Translations under genes and position numbers: made by a program
Assembly (NCBI GenBank): GCA_025331125.1
Contig: JAOALB010000004.1
Coordinates: 398,190-462,189 of the forward strand
DNA length: 64,000 nt
From: Mycogone perniciosa
Lineage: Eukaryota; Ascomycota; Sordariomycetes; Hypocreales; Hypocreaceae
Direction: 5' to 3'
In this document: positions 1 to 10,402 of the stretch, piece after piece
How positions within the stretch are numbered: the stretch's first letter is position 1
How the letters are laid out: each line of letters starts with the position of its first letter
Notes under the pieces: generated by a model
Told to the model about the DNA's origin: nothing
The model's database searches: none
The model's input: only the letters and a program-made list of their open reading frames with translations

Positions 1-130
1 TGTGGTTGTGCGGTTTAGAGGTAAGGAGCATAGATGTCTAGGATGTTTGAGGATTACGGTGGGCACGGAGGAGGAAGTAACGCGATTCTTAGAGGCGTTG
101 CGCAAGACATTGGAAGAGGTTAGAAAGTGA
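1..130 (+). CDS. HIS5: Histidinol-phosphate aminotransferase, C-terminal fragment
   Basis: The first 130 bases hold the end of a reading frame that enters from the left and stops at TGA 128-130. The 42 residues read as the C-terminus of a class I/II aminotransferase of the HisC/HIS5 family: a VVVRFRG-type strand, then LRITVGTEEE and a final amphipathic helix. In this family the enzyme makes histidinol phosphate from imidazole-acetol phosphate and glutamate with pyridoxal phosphate. Only the terminal part of the small domain is visible, so the lysine that binds the cofactor lies outside the window. The assignment rests on the RITVGT signature and the overall match; another aminotransferase of the same fold cannot be fully excluded. 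Confidence 0.7.
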   Translation, partial: VVVRFRGKEHRCLGCLRITVGTEEEVTRFLEALRKTLEEVRK

Positions 131-370
131 AAGAAAGTCTCTTTGGGGTGAATAATACCAGACGAAATGGCGTTGGGGGATAAAGATGAGGATATAAAAG
201 TAGATAGTTATGTTTCAAATTTACAATATCAAATATTTTATATAAGTCTATCCAACGCCAGCGTGCCTATCAATGCCAAATGATTAGAGGAGTATGTACG
301 AGTACTCTACTCAAACTAACATTTATGTATCGAATGTAAATTAAAGGGAACCTCTCTCATCGTTGACAAT

Positions 371-1868
371 TCAAGCCATACCCCAAGCAGCCAACACCGT
401 GCCAAGAGCAACAACAACCCAAGGCATGGAATCGGAGCTCAGTCGCACACCAGCGGATCTCTTAATATGCTGGGTGGCTCCGGGAACTTCGCGCTTCGTA
501 GTACTGCTCGAGGGTCGCCAGCTGATCTCCCGCACCGTTTTGATATCCTTGGCTCCCAGTGGCGGGGCTGCTTCGTTGATAAGAAGCCCCTGAATCGTCT
601 CGAGTGCACACATTTCCTGGCCCAGGCCGGGCTTGTTATCGAAATTTCCGACATACCACTTCATACCACAGGCTCTTCCGGTGCTGCCTCCTGTGCAAGT
701 CGCGGCAGCAGCTTGGGCCGAAGGGGTGAGATAGCTTGTGACCTTGGCACGCAGCGAGGGCATCATTTGAGTCGACTGCCACATGAAACGGGACAGGTAG
801 CCTTTGAACGTGCTCATATCGGCGTTACACTTGTCGACTGTCTCACAAGCGGCCTCGTACATGACGTTCTTTGCATTCTGGCTAGGTGGTGTGAAGAACC
901 AGCTCGCGCCATCGAGGATCTTCTCCGCCCGCTGTGCCCATTCAGGCTTCCCAGTGTAGTTGGCCAGGACAGCAGCGCCATACAGGTAGATTCCAGTAGT
1001 ATAAGTGAATGTGAGCTGGTTGACTTTGGTGCAGTTATCTCTGATGTCGGCACCGTCCCAGATGTGGTAGGTTTCATGGTCAATGAAGCCGACGTCCATA
1101 GACCAGTCCCAGATGCGCTCCGCCCAGTCGAGGTATTTCTTATCCCCTGTAGCCCGAGCCATTCGAGTAGCAAGCTGAAAGAATCCGCCGTTGCTAACGC
1201 TGTTCTTGTAATTCATGCCGTTCGGGTTCGACTCGTAAATTTGCCAGTAGAGACCACCACCACAGTGCTGACTGTTCCATCGTCCCGCAAGCTCGTCGAA
1301 GACGTTAGCTCCGATTTCGAGCCACGAGGGGAGATTCTCGTTTGGCTGGGGGAAGTTTCGCTCAGCGGCGGACATGACGGCGGAGCCCCAGAAGAAGAGG
1401 TCATCATTGCCCTCCTCGAAGGCGTGCCCAGTTGGCATGTAGGAGTGCTTGGTGCCGAGGTTCGTTGGGGCCAGAAGAGCTTGGATCACAACATCGTTGT
1501 AGCTCGGGTCTTTGGTGTAGTGATAATAGTCCAGCATGGCTCCCCAGAGTGCCCCGGCTACCCACCAGTAGTATGGGTCTTGAAGGTCTCCGACGTTCTA
1601 GAAGCAGCAGATTAATATCCAGGTTTCCCTAACCATATTCATGACCACAGAGTCCTTACAATGGAGTTGGGCTCCGAGAGGTTGCCCTTGTAATACGACA
1701 TGGTGTCAAACGCAATGCTAGCCGCGACATTTCGAACTGAGCCTGAGAGACATGTAAGTAAGTTCCACGTCCACTTGACTTCAGGGGCTACAATGGTCAC
1801 TGACTAGGACTCTTGACATCAAGGTCTTTGGGTGCCGTGATAATTCCAGCCACTGCCGCAGCAGCATG
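371..1868 (-). CDS. GH76 mannan endo-1,6-alpha-mannosidase (DFG5/DCW1 type)
   Basis: Three exons, 1868-1805, 1742-1660 and 1597-371, join in frame into 457 residues. Donor sites are GTCAGT and GTAAGG; both introns end in AG. I chose ATG 1868 because it opens a short hydrophobic leader (MLLAAVAGIITA) directly before the mature start LDVKSP and an in-frame stop lies just upstream. The body is a GH76 domain with the paired catalytic aspartates in GNDDLFFW (about residues 114-115), GGGLYWQIY, and many aromatic residues. The last 20 or so residues are hydrophobic (PWVVVALGTVLAAWGMA), as expected for a GPI-anchor signal. In yeast, Dfg5 and Dcw1 work at the plasma membrane or wall and help cross-link GPI mannoproteins to wall glucan. 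The leader is short, so an extra upstream exon is possible. Confidence 0.9.
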
Positions 1869-3847
1869 GACACTCTTCACAAACTTCATGTTGATGTCGA
1901 CTCGGAGGAGAAAGTACGGAAGATGGCGTTGCCCCTTTTAATTTCTGGACTTTTGTATGTGTGTCCAGCACCTGTTGCTTCGGGTTGTCTTTTCTCGTCC
2001 AGCGACACAAGATGTTCCCGCCAATTCAATACCAAAAATAAAAAATAAAAATTGACGAAAATAAAAATGAAGAATGAATCGATTGGTCCTTCAGCCCGGA
2101 AGATAGAGAAGGTGAATTTGAGCCGGACGGCCGCAGCGTTGGCGACAATAGAAGGGAAGGAAGCAAACAATAGGGTATTGGCGCTCTGAACAATAAGAGG
2201 TCCAAGAGGGGACGATTGTTTATTCACATGGCTGAGGAGAAAAGGAGAATATACAATTCCCGCCAATAAAGAGAAAGAGAATCGGGGGCGAGAATCAATA
2301 AATGCTACCAAAAAAGAGGGATAAAGTGAAAGTGAAAGTGAAGCTAATGGAGAAGAGGAGGAAGAGAGAGGAAGAAGAAGAGATGTGTTTGAATATATGT
2401 AGATGCAAAGGTGAATGGCCAAGACTCCTACAGAGCAAGTCCCGTCCTTCAATAGTACTACTACGTATCTATCCATGGCCAAACAAGGAAGTCCACAAAA
2501 ACATCCATTTCCAGATTCATACTCTCTTCGGTTACTCTCCGCATTCTGCGCATTGAAACACGTCTCCTGAGCCAGCCAAAGGCCCAAATGCCCGGGCCTA
2601 AAATAAAGGGTAGCATCTGCTGGATCCCGTGAAGGCCCCCGGCTCGTTTCGAGTCGCCGCGCGCCAAATCACAGGGCCATTGCGGAAGAAAAAAATGTCC
2701 CTAAAAAAGAAGTTTGTGGCTGCTGAGGCATCTCATTGGGCGCCCGATCGGGATCCCTGTTGATCAGCCGTTTGTTTCAAAGTCATTGGACATGACGTTT
2801 CGAAGCTTCTGGGCGAGCCGCTCGTCAACATGAAACGCCCTGCTAGGATTATTACTATGGAGTGCAGTACCCTTCACTCACTAGACTTGTCAGATGTCAA
2901 AGGGGATTATTATTAGGATGATCTGATATGTCATGGCATTGTCCACAACCGCAATGTTTTCCTGACCACGAAACAACATGTCTTACTTCGTACTCCGTAG
3001 ATCCAACGGCGCTTATTATTCTCAGTGCTTAGCCTGATTCCAGACTCCCACAAGCGTGTTATGTAAGTCAACTCTCAGCTTTGTTCACAGCCATTCAATC
3101 AGCCCCAACCTCTAACCTACATCTCATCTTCAGCTGCGAAATGCATAGAGACAAACCATGGGACACGGTTACCGCCATTCATCCATTACCAACATGACTG
3201 CAACTCGATACGCCTCGGTAGCCACTAATAATGCAATGTCATTCCTGCATTGAACTAGGCGCCTAAATGCCCGCAAAGGCTAGGCAGAGATCATCACGCC
3301 GCTTCACTTCTGATTCGGCCCAAAATCCCCTCTTCGAGATGGTACCTCTATTTCACGATCCCCGAGGATCTGGATCTACTCCAGGCCATTCACATATGCA
3401 GCGTGACAAGGTCCGTATAATATTGATCGCAGTCTTCCCACAAGACCTGCCACCGGACATTTTCTTGAATGCTTCAATTCTGTGAGACTGTCATTTCACA
3501 AGAGACGCTTCTTCGTTCCCAACCCAATTAGCCAATGCTTCCAGAGATACTCCGTACAAGATGCCGTGTTTCGTTATAGGCTGCCGGCAGCCAAGGTAAA
3601 GACCGTAACACCCAAAAATTCCTGCCTAAAACGCCGTTGTTCGTATGTTTTGTCAAAAGAAGACGGGGATACAACACGCTTCTCCCCCCTCCAAAAAAAT
3701 AGACTCCAGATTATGGTATGCCGCCTTCTCAGTGCATCGTATCTTGCGCTTTTGTGCCACGCAATGAATAAATCGGAGACCGTCACTCGCTCAGTGCTGA
3801 CGTTTTGGTATCAATAGTTTTGCTCGGGTGTGTTTCTTCGGTGTGGG
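1869..3847. other. Intergenic: upstream of the GH76 gene, downstream of the 3848 gene
   Basis: No supported gene. The part next to the GH76 start is purine-rich on the + strand (about 2090-2400, with runs of GAAGAGGAGG) and is probably promoter and 5' leader for the minus-strand gene. Open frames on both strands lack family signatures or plausible splice structure. Two copies of the ACTCCGTA octamer occur, near 2992 and 3549. Confidence 0.6.
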
Positions 3848-4664
3848 TTATAATATTAGGTATGCGGCGACAGCGCTCGATATTAATCCTGCCATTGTCC
3901 ATTTCTTCGAGATGTGCAAGATCGAGTGTGCTGCAGACGTCGGCGAAGGCGGATAAAGCATCCCGGAAACATCCCCAGGCGCCAACATGGCGGTCGCAGT
4001 AACGTCGAGTGAATCGTCTGTCCCCGTGGGCTTCTCGGTCAGGGTCAAGGTGCCCCAATTCACCTGAGACCCGGTAAATGTGGAGGTCCAAGAAATCTCC
4101 GTTGGTCCTGTATGCGGTCCGTTTGTGTAACCGGATTTATAGCTTGAGTAACCCGAGCAGGTCGCTGCCGTCCGACCGCCCAAATCGCATTCGACGTTGG
4201 CGATGCTGCAGACACGCGCGAGGTTAGCAAGCGCATAGCCTCAGCCTCAGCCTCAAGCAAACATTGGTCCAACTCACTATGTGGAGGTATAAGTGCCGTG
4301 GAACTCGACTATATCCGGGCCCTCGACAATGATGAAGGGGAATTCCAGCGACAGATCACACGCCGGAGGAGTCTGCGTCGGACAGAAGATGGTGTATGTG
4401 GTCCTGCTTGCGGAATCCTAATTATCCCGTCAGAGTCAGTCTCGGCCTGAGTGGGATCGGAGCAGAAGAACGCACGGTCGCAATAACGCTGCCCCGTACC
4501 AAGCTCCATGAGCGCTCGTTGTAGTATGGCAAATATATCGGCGCCGTCGTCACTGTAGGCGTTGGTGTTGTCCTGGCGTGAATGTCTGCCGCTACGCTCG
4601 AAGAGTAGAGGGCCAACAGCGCTAACAAGGGCTGCGGCAATAGCCTGAGGTAAAATACGGCCAT
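3848..4664 (-). CDS. Small secreted cysteine-containing protein, related to the 6585 gene
   Basis: Three exons, 4664-4476, 4417-4278 and 4205-3848, give 228 residues. All junctions are GT-AG and keep phase. The start opens a signal peptide (MAVFYLRLLPQPLLALLALY, then SSSVAA). The mature part contains PYYNERSWSLVRGSVIA, TTYTIFCP, an EGPD turn, and VECDLGGRTAATCSG. This pattern (a T-Y-x-x-x-C strand, a GP turn, then C-x-L and A-x-C) is that of a family of uncharacterised fungal GPI-type surface proteins. Unlike the sister gene at 6585-7365, the C-terminus has no Ser/Thr-rich stalk and no clear GPI signal, ending in a weakly hydrophobic AGLISSAVAAYLIL. The tail may be diverged or mis-spliced in my model. 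The function is unknown. Confidence 0.72.
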
Positions 4665-6584
4665 TCTCCGTGTACTCGTAGCGTCGCGAGGACACGAAAG
4701 ATATTAAGTCGCACAATACATCAGTTGAAGCCTGAGCAAGGCGCGATCACCTTGATGCCGACTAGGAAATGCCGCAGAGCAGTACGAGCAGTAAATGAGT
4801 GAGACAATCATGGCGGGTACGCTCAAGGTCAAATATGAAGATCGTGGTCACGATGCCAAGTGCCAAGTCTACAGCTTGCTTGGAACTCACTCTCCTGCCC
4901 AGCATTGGCACGCGGCCAATTAGGCTTAGCATGGACGCCGCTGTACCAAAGGTAGGCAAGGGTCTCTCAGCAGTTCTTGGCGCGGTCTCTCCTCGGAGAG
5001 TCACACAGAGAGTGTCACCGATATGGATCAAAGCACAGGGCGATAATGCTACGGATGATTGACCTGTCAAGAAGTTTAGACTAGGACTACAGAGTACGTA
5101 ACGACAAGCTATTTTTGCATGGGTTTTACTTTATACACCTTTATAAAACTCTATTCTGCTTTATTTCTACCGGTTTTTCGTCTACAACCACCGTAGCCAT
5201 TTAGTATTCTTATTTCTTTTTTTCCACACAAGTCTGCCAAGGCTTTAAAAGCCAGGCCATTGTTTGCCAAGACATGCCAAGACATGCCAAGACATAGGCA
5301 GGCAAGGGGATTTGCGAGTGATTCAGAAGGACGGGTGTATGCTTGTATCGAGGAGAGAAGCTTTTCAGAATAATGCCATTCTAAGAGTACATACTAACTA
5401 GTAGTGCTAAACTACTCCGTACTCCGTACCTCATGGGAGGTAATACTCCGTAGGTCGACTATCTTTAATAGTACTCCACTTATTAAAGGCATAGTATTCC
5501 GTACGAAGTAGCACTACTCTTCCTAATACGGAGTACATTACGGAGTAGACCACGTTGCTTAAAAGGGCGGGTGTCTCCACAAACGCCTGCTGCTTGACTG
5601 AGTCATAGGAAGGGTTGGCCGATACGAGAAGGTATGTACTTTCAAATGGATAAGTAACCAATTAAAAAGAATAGCGAACGTTTAGTGGGGATTAATGGTA
5701 CCTGCCAACCAATTTTTAAGTGTCAGTTCAGGCCACTCTGATCACGGGCGTACCCGTGTCATCGAATCTTAACAATACAAGAAAAGAAGTTAAAAGCTGC
5801 GAAAGGCTATGAAAAACCACTATAAACACTAATAATATATTGCATATATTCAGGAATATTTGTACTGATTACATAAGTAACGTTATTGGTTCTTGGTTTA
5901 TTCCTGCGTGTTAGTAATACTACTATCTACCTACCTACGGAGTACGGAGTAGTAGCCGTCTAATCCGTAGGGCGTCGGTAAGCATGGGACACTATCACCC
6001 CGGACCCCCGTTCGGACTCATAAGACTCTGAGCTCCGTGTATCTTTTGTCCGAAGTATTTGCTCCGTAAATGGCGTCCAATCTGTGGCCGCGAAAGACTC
6101 ACCACTTGCCAGATCGATAAACAGATGGTTCGCCTCACTGACAATCTCTCTTGCATCCTCTGCTCATGAAGCCCAGGCGCCACACTCACTCACCCCAGAC
6201 TCGGTGTCCGGCAAAAAATCTACCTGGGCTCTGTCATCCGCAAAACCATCTAGTCAACCGATCCACTTAAACTTCGAGATAGGTCAAGTAGGTAGTTATG
6301 TAGAGTCACACAGTCCAAGTCTAGTACGTTTCTAGTAATGCCCGAACGATGTGGCGTTTCCCTGCTAGCATTAATACAATTATTGCATGCAACATGATAG
6401 GTAGACCTGTTGGAGCCTTGGCCAGAGAAATAGAGATAAAAAGGAGTGCCGAGACCCTTCCAAGAGTTAGATCTCGTCTCTCACCTCATCCAACTGTTAC
6501 GTCTGTCGTTCATGATACTAATTCACGCTCTTTAATAATACAAAAATCACCACGCCCGTTTAATCTAATTCAACCACGATCATT
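4665..6584. other. AT-rich intergenic region between two related secreted-protein genes
   Basis: This is the promoter space for both flanking genes, which are divergently transcribed. The middle (about 5090-5960) is AT-rich and carries at least seven copies of ACTCCGTA/TACGGAGT and related TACGAAGTA-type words, plus a three-copy decamer repeat at 5266-5295. Reading frames here are short and overlap on both strands without family features. I see no gene. Confidence 0.6.
5266..5295. repeat. Three tandem copies of the decamer GCCAAGACAT
   Basis: GCCAAGACAT is repeated three times without mismatch, followed by a partial CATAGGCAGGCAAG. It lies in intergenic DNA. It is probably a simple replication-slippage repeat. 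Confidence 0.85.
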
Positions 6585-7365
6585 ATGACTCGCCCAATTG
6601 CCCTCCTCGCTCTGGCTGCCGACACCACCACCGTCAGCCTTCTCGTGCCCTTCGTCAACAAGCATGCCATCGCTTCGGTTGTCGCCGCTGATAGTGTGGC
6701 CGCAACTTATGCTCTTGGATGCTCCCCTGAAGAGTCAAACGAAGAATGTAGCTTCATAACCGGCCAGACTATCATTCAAGGCCCGTCCACCTTGTCCTTC
6801 GGCTTCACCATGAGAAATGGAGCTGACTCGGTGTAAGTGAACAATTTGTTCTCGCGCAAAGCAAATTCATATTGCTCTACTCATGTTTTTTTCTTCTTTG
6901 TTTTTTTTCTTTACTTGTTATCATTCAGTCTTGGCTAATGTTCTTCCATATAGCACTCAGAACGGCAACTGCAAGCTGAACCCCAAGGATGATATCGCTT
7001 CGTGCACTATGGCCGAGATCGCGACCGTCGAGGGAAAATCCACCAGCACCAGCACTGTTATCGCCACAAAGTACAAGGACGAGTTGATTCCCGTCACCAT
7101 TACCGCCGGAGCCGAGAAGCTTAGTGCTCTCCCTGGTGCTACCGCTGCCGCTCCTGTCACTCACTCTGCTTCGCTTTCGCCCACAGTTTCTCCCACCTCC
7201 GGGCCTGGTCCAGACGGTGGAAAGGGTTCGGCTAGTAACTCGACTTCTGCTTCCACCACCACCGTTGCCAGACCTACCTCCACCAACGCCGCAGGACCCA
7301 TGAACACTCACGGCGTCATTCTGGCTGGCATTGCCGCCATTATTGGTGGTGCCATGGTCCTGTAA
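6585..7365 (+). CDS. Small GPI-anchored-type surface protein
   Basis: Two exons, 6585-6832 and 6954-7365 (donor GTAAGT, acceptor TATAG), give 219 residues. The N-terminal region has VSLLVPFVNKHAIASVVAAD, then ATYALGCSP, a QGPSTL turn, and after the intron NGNCKLNPKDDIASCTMAE. About residue 145 onward is Ser/Thr/Pro/Gly-rich, and the protein ends in a hydrophobic segment (GVILAGIAAIIGGAMVL), the arrangement of a GPI-anchored wall protein. The first residues (MTRPIALLALAADTTT) are a weak leader, so the true start could be slightly upstream. The TYxxxC, GP turn and CxL/AxC pattern is shared with the minus-strand gene at 3848-4664, which suggests an old local duplication. No catalytic motif is visible and the function is unknown. 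Confidence 0.85.
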
Positions 7366-7956
7366 AGGGGATGCAGCTCATACCTGTCTTCTAATGTCAG
7401 ACACGCATGAGAGGATAGCCTTATCTTCAACGCGTGAAGGACAAACTAGTTAGGTAGGTAGCAAGCAACTTTTATGCATCTTTCGGCTCTCTCAACTTCT
7501 CTTCATGTAGATCACTGTGTTGCTGTTTTCTGACTTGAAAGGCCACGTAAACATTGTACATCTATCTATGCATTCAAGGTGACCAACACGTGTGAGTCGC
7601 CTTCATGGGACGCGTTCACCCAATAGCCATGTATGCATTCATTAATATAACACTGGTATTCAATACAGCAAGTTGACATTTAAAACGCAAGTCTTAATAC
7701 AGACTTCGCTCTTCTCCCCTTCTAGCAGCCTTTTCAGCAGTCCTTACTGCCACCATGAATAGTATCGTCTTGGGGGATGGACGAAATGCAATTCTCATCC
7801 TCTTTAATATTGTTGTATGCTCTTATTAAGTGCTATTCCTGTTTCGTGCATTCTGTTCACCCATCATCATATCATAAATCATGACGGCATGCAAATGCTC
7901 AATAGCCCGACAAATCTGCTTCTGCCAACTCTCAGATCGAATTCCCTCCCCATCTC
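7366..7956. other. Convergent intergenic (3' ends)
   Basis: This is the 3' side of the 6585 gene and of the MscL-like gene. I see no reading frame with support and no RNA gene. Confidence 0.5.
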
Positions 7957-8836
7957 TCAAATGGAGTTTGCATGATCAAGCCGCCTGTCCCCCAGCCCAT
8001 TCTGCAGTCCATTCTCCCGCCGATCCTCCGGTAAATCCTCCCTCCCGTCCTGCCAGGTACTGCAATGAATACACCGCAGAGACTGATTTACCCTGTGTTA
8101 GTCAATCCAAACCACGCCATGCAAAGCACATACCTTCTCGTTGATACGCTTCAGGCAATACTGGCACTTCCTGGTGTACTTGATAATCGGGTCATTCGAC
8201 AATAGTGTGTATATATGCGCCAAGCCATATAGCGAAAACCCGACCATGATAAATGTCACCATCTCATATATGAATGCCCTACAAATCCGTTAGAAAGGTC
8301 GTTTCCTGGCCCATCGAGTCGCACACTTTTTCTATATAGGCAGAGAGAAACTCACCCATATGCCATGACAATAGCGCCATCAGCCTGTGCCTGATGAAGC
8401 GTGTTATATCCCGTCGTCTTGTTGTACCTCGGCCCAGCTCTCAGCACAGCGAACTTCTCCTCGATGTTCTTGTGAATTGGCAAGATGATGGCAATAGGCG
8501 GCATTAGTATGGCGCTGACGAATGACTTGATCAAGTCCGTGAAGGCGGCTGCGACACTGAGACATGTTATTTTTGTGTGTCTCCATCACGAATGTCACAA
8601 TGAAACGTTCCCACCCCCTTTTTTTCTTCTTCTTCCCCCTCTTCTTCTTTTTTTCTCTTTTTTTTCTTGAGACAAGACGATTGTACAACTTACATCAAAC
8701 CAAAGGCGATTTGAAGAATATTACCCTGGAAGGCAAATTCGACAAATCCCGAGAGGAAGCGCCTCACTTTCGCCCGGCCCCTGTGCAGGAGAGCGTCCGT
8801 CTCGCTAGCAGTGCCAAACTCCTCATCTTCAGGCAT
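7957..8836 (-). CDS. MscL-like large-conductance mechanosensitive channel
   Basis: Four exons, 8836-8694, 8556-8356, 8278-8134 and 8082-7957, join to 204 residues with every junction in phase. The N-terminal half is an MscL domain: a cytosolic leader, FVEFAFQGN, the first membrane helix with GLIVAAAFTDLIKSFVSAILMPP, the EEKFAVLR stretch, YNTLHQAQADGAIVMAYG, and the second membrane helix (VTFIMVGFSLYGLAHIY). MscL proteins form homopentameric pores that open on membrane tension and release solutes during hypo-osmotic shock. The C-terminal tail has two CxxC pairs, CQYC and CIHC, a possible zinc ribbon not found in bacterial MscL. Fungal homologues of this shape exist; their cell location is not evident from sequence. 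Confidence 0.87.
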
Positions 8837-9329
8837 GGTTAATGATTGTTCTCAGCGGGAAAAAAAGAAACCTCAAACTGTCTGCAGTTTTCCGGATCGT
8901 AGAGCATATCTAGGTTGCTATGCATTCAACCTTGTTATCATTCAGATCTTACCCCACGCCTCACTCTCGCATTGCGTCATGTTTTGTCGTTCTCTCCAAT
9001 CAATGCCATTTGATCGCCCTGACAGGTTGGTGGATGATGAGGAATTTGCTTCAATAAGCGAGCTGTCACAGCCCAATTGCCAAGACTTATACGGAATCTT
9101 ATTTTCTTTACGTATTAATGGTGGGCATCTTTTTATGGCTGCCTCTGTACCTGCCCGTGTCCCCGTTTATACCAAATTGACCTTTCCGTTATACTCCGAA
9201 CTAAACAAAAGAAAAGAAAAGATTTCGTCGAGAGACATCGCTTCTAGCATCAACTACTCCGTAGTTCCTTGCATATATCATCATGCCCATAGCCCCTTGC
9301 GCCAGCACTAGGGGAACCCATTAGCCCGC
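8837..9329. other. Upstream region of the MscL-like gene
   Basis: A 167-codon frame on the + strand overlaps this stretch but has no family features or splice structure. It is best read as promoter of the MscL-like gene and 3' flank of the SUR7-type gene. One ACTCCGTA copy lies near 9257. Confidence 0.5.
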
Positions 9330-10402
9330 TTAATACGCCTCCTTACTGAGCTTCTGCTGCTTCTTGAGTTTCCGAGTGAGCAAGAAGAACTTTGCCGCCC
9401 AAGACAACGTTGAGATCATCATGAAACCTGCAGCTATCCATGTGATGGTGTAAAACTTGTCTCCCTTGTCAGCAGAGACACTAACTTTGCGTCCCGCCTT
9501 GTTGATAGCCTTGGCTCCTATTGAGCCGGCTGCCGACGCGACGATGCTGCCAAGGGTGATGGAGGAAGCCCCCAAGAATGAAACCACCAGATTGGCGAGC
9601 ACAATGATTCTCTTCTCTGATAGGAGCAAGGCCGGGATGCAAGCAAACATAGCGATGCCGCTGAAGCCGACACCCAGAACGTAGAAGATGAAGAGAGCGA
9701 GGAGGGCATCGTTGAGGCTGTCGATCTTGTCCTGGATCGAGTCGGGCCAGTTAATCTTGGCTAGGTTGAGGTTGAAAGGTCCAATGGAAAGTTCGTGGTC
9801 CAAGACGTCGGTGAGGTTGAAGCGGTCTAAGTAATGGTTAGCATGCGGATTCCCATATGGTGTTTCTGAGCAAAGAAAGTGAGGTTGATACATACAGGCA
9901 GGAGTCGAACTAGTACAGTTGGTAACGTTCAACTGAAAGTTGAATGCCGTGGCGTTGGGTCCAAAGTTCCCTTCACATGAGTTCATGATATGAAGGGAAT
10001 ACCAGTCCGAAACACCAAGCTCATCAGCAAGATCCCCGACAAGATTACCGGCGACGTCGCCGACTTTTCCCTTGGCGCCGTCTTTGATGTCTTGCCATTT
10101 GTCCTTTAGCTTGTCGAGAAGGCCGCTGTCCTTGTCTTTGTCCTTGTTCTTATCCTTATCACTTTCTTTGTTGGAGTCGCGCTGAAGGAAATTTTCGCCG
10201 ATCATGGATGTGTTCAACTATCAACGGACGTCAGGTCAGTGTCTCAAACACCAAGGGGGATTTTCTTTCTTACTCTGACGACGGCATAGTCCTCCATAAA
10301 CCCCTTCTGATATCCTGCGAAGAGCGCCAAGTTCGTCAGGACGAAGCTGACGAGGCAGAGGATCAAGGGTAGGACAGCGGCGAATCTCAAGATGGAGGCC
10401 AT
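9330..10402 (-). CDS. SUR7/PalI family four-helix membrane protein
   Basis: Exon 1 is 10402-10274, followed by 10217-9896 and 9826-9330. The first helix (ILRFAAVLPLILCLVSFVLTNLALFAGY) follows the start. A lysine/aspartate-rich extracytosolic stretch (DKDKNKDKDKD) comes next, then DWYSLHIMNSCEGN and a conserved cysteine region, then three clustered helices and a charged tail (TRKLKKQQKLSKEAY). This is the layout of the SUR7/PalI family, which marks eisosomes or takes part in ambient-pH sensing. The second intron (9827-9895, 69 nt) has GTATGT, a TGCTAAC branch site and TTAG and contains no stop, so the unspliced frame is also open; I favour splicing. Without that intron the product is 338 residues, with it 315. 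Confidence 0.82.

Noticed and set aside
467..1615. A 382-codon frame on the + strand over the GH76 gene
   Set aside because: It is the antisense shadow of the GH76 coding region; the minus frame has a clear family and splice sites.
1886..2587. A 233-codon minus-strand frame upstream of GH76
   Set aside because: Low-complexity purine/pyrimidine DNA; no domain and it overlaps the GH76 first exon in another frame.
4762..5070. A 102-codon minus frame with a hydrophobic end
   Set aside because: No conserved motif; a matching frame on the other strand also exists, as expected by chance.
8811..9311. A 166-codon + strand frame
   Set aside because: No family features; overlaps the start of the MscL-like gene on the opposite strand.
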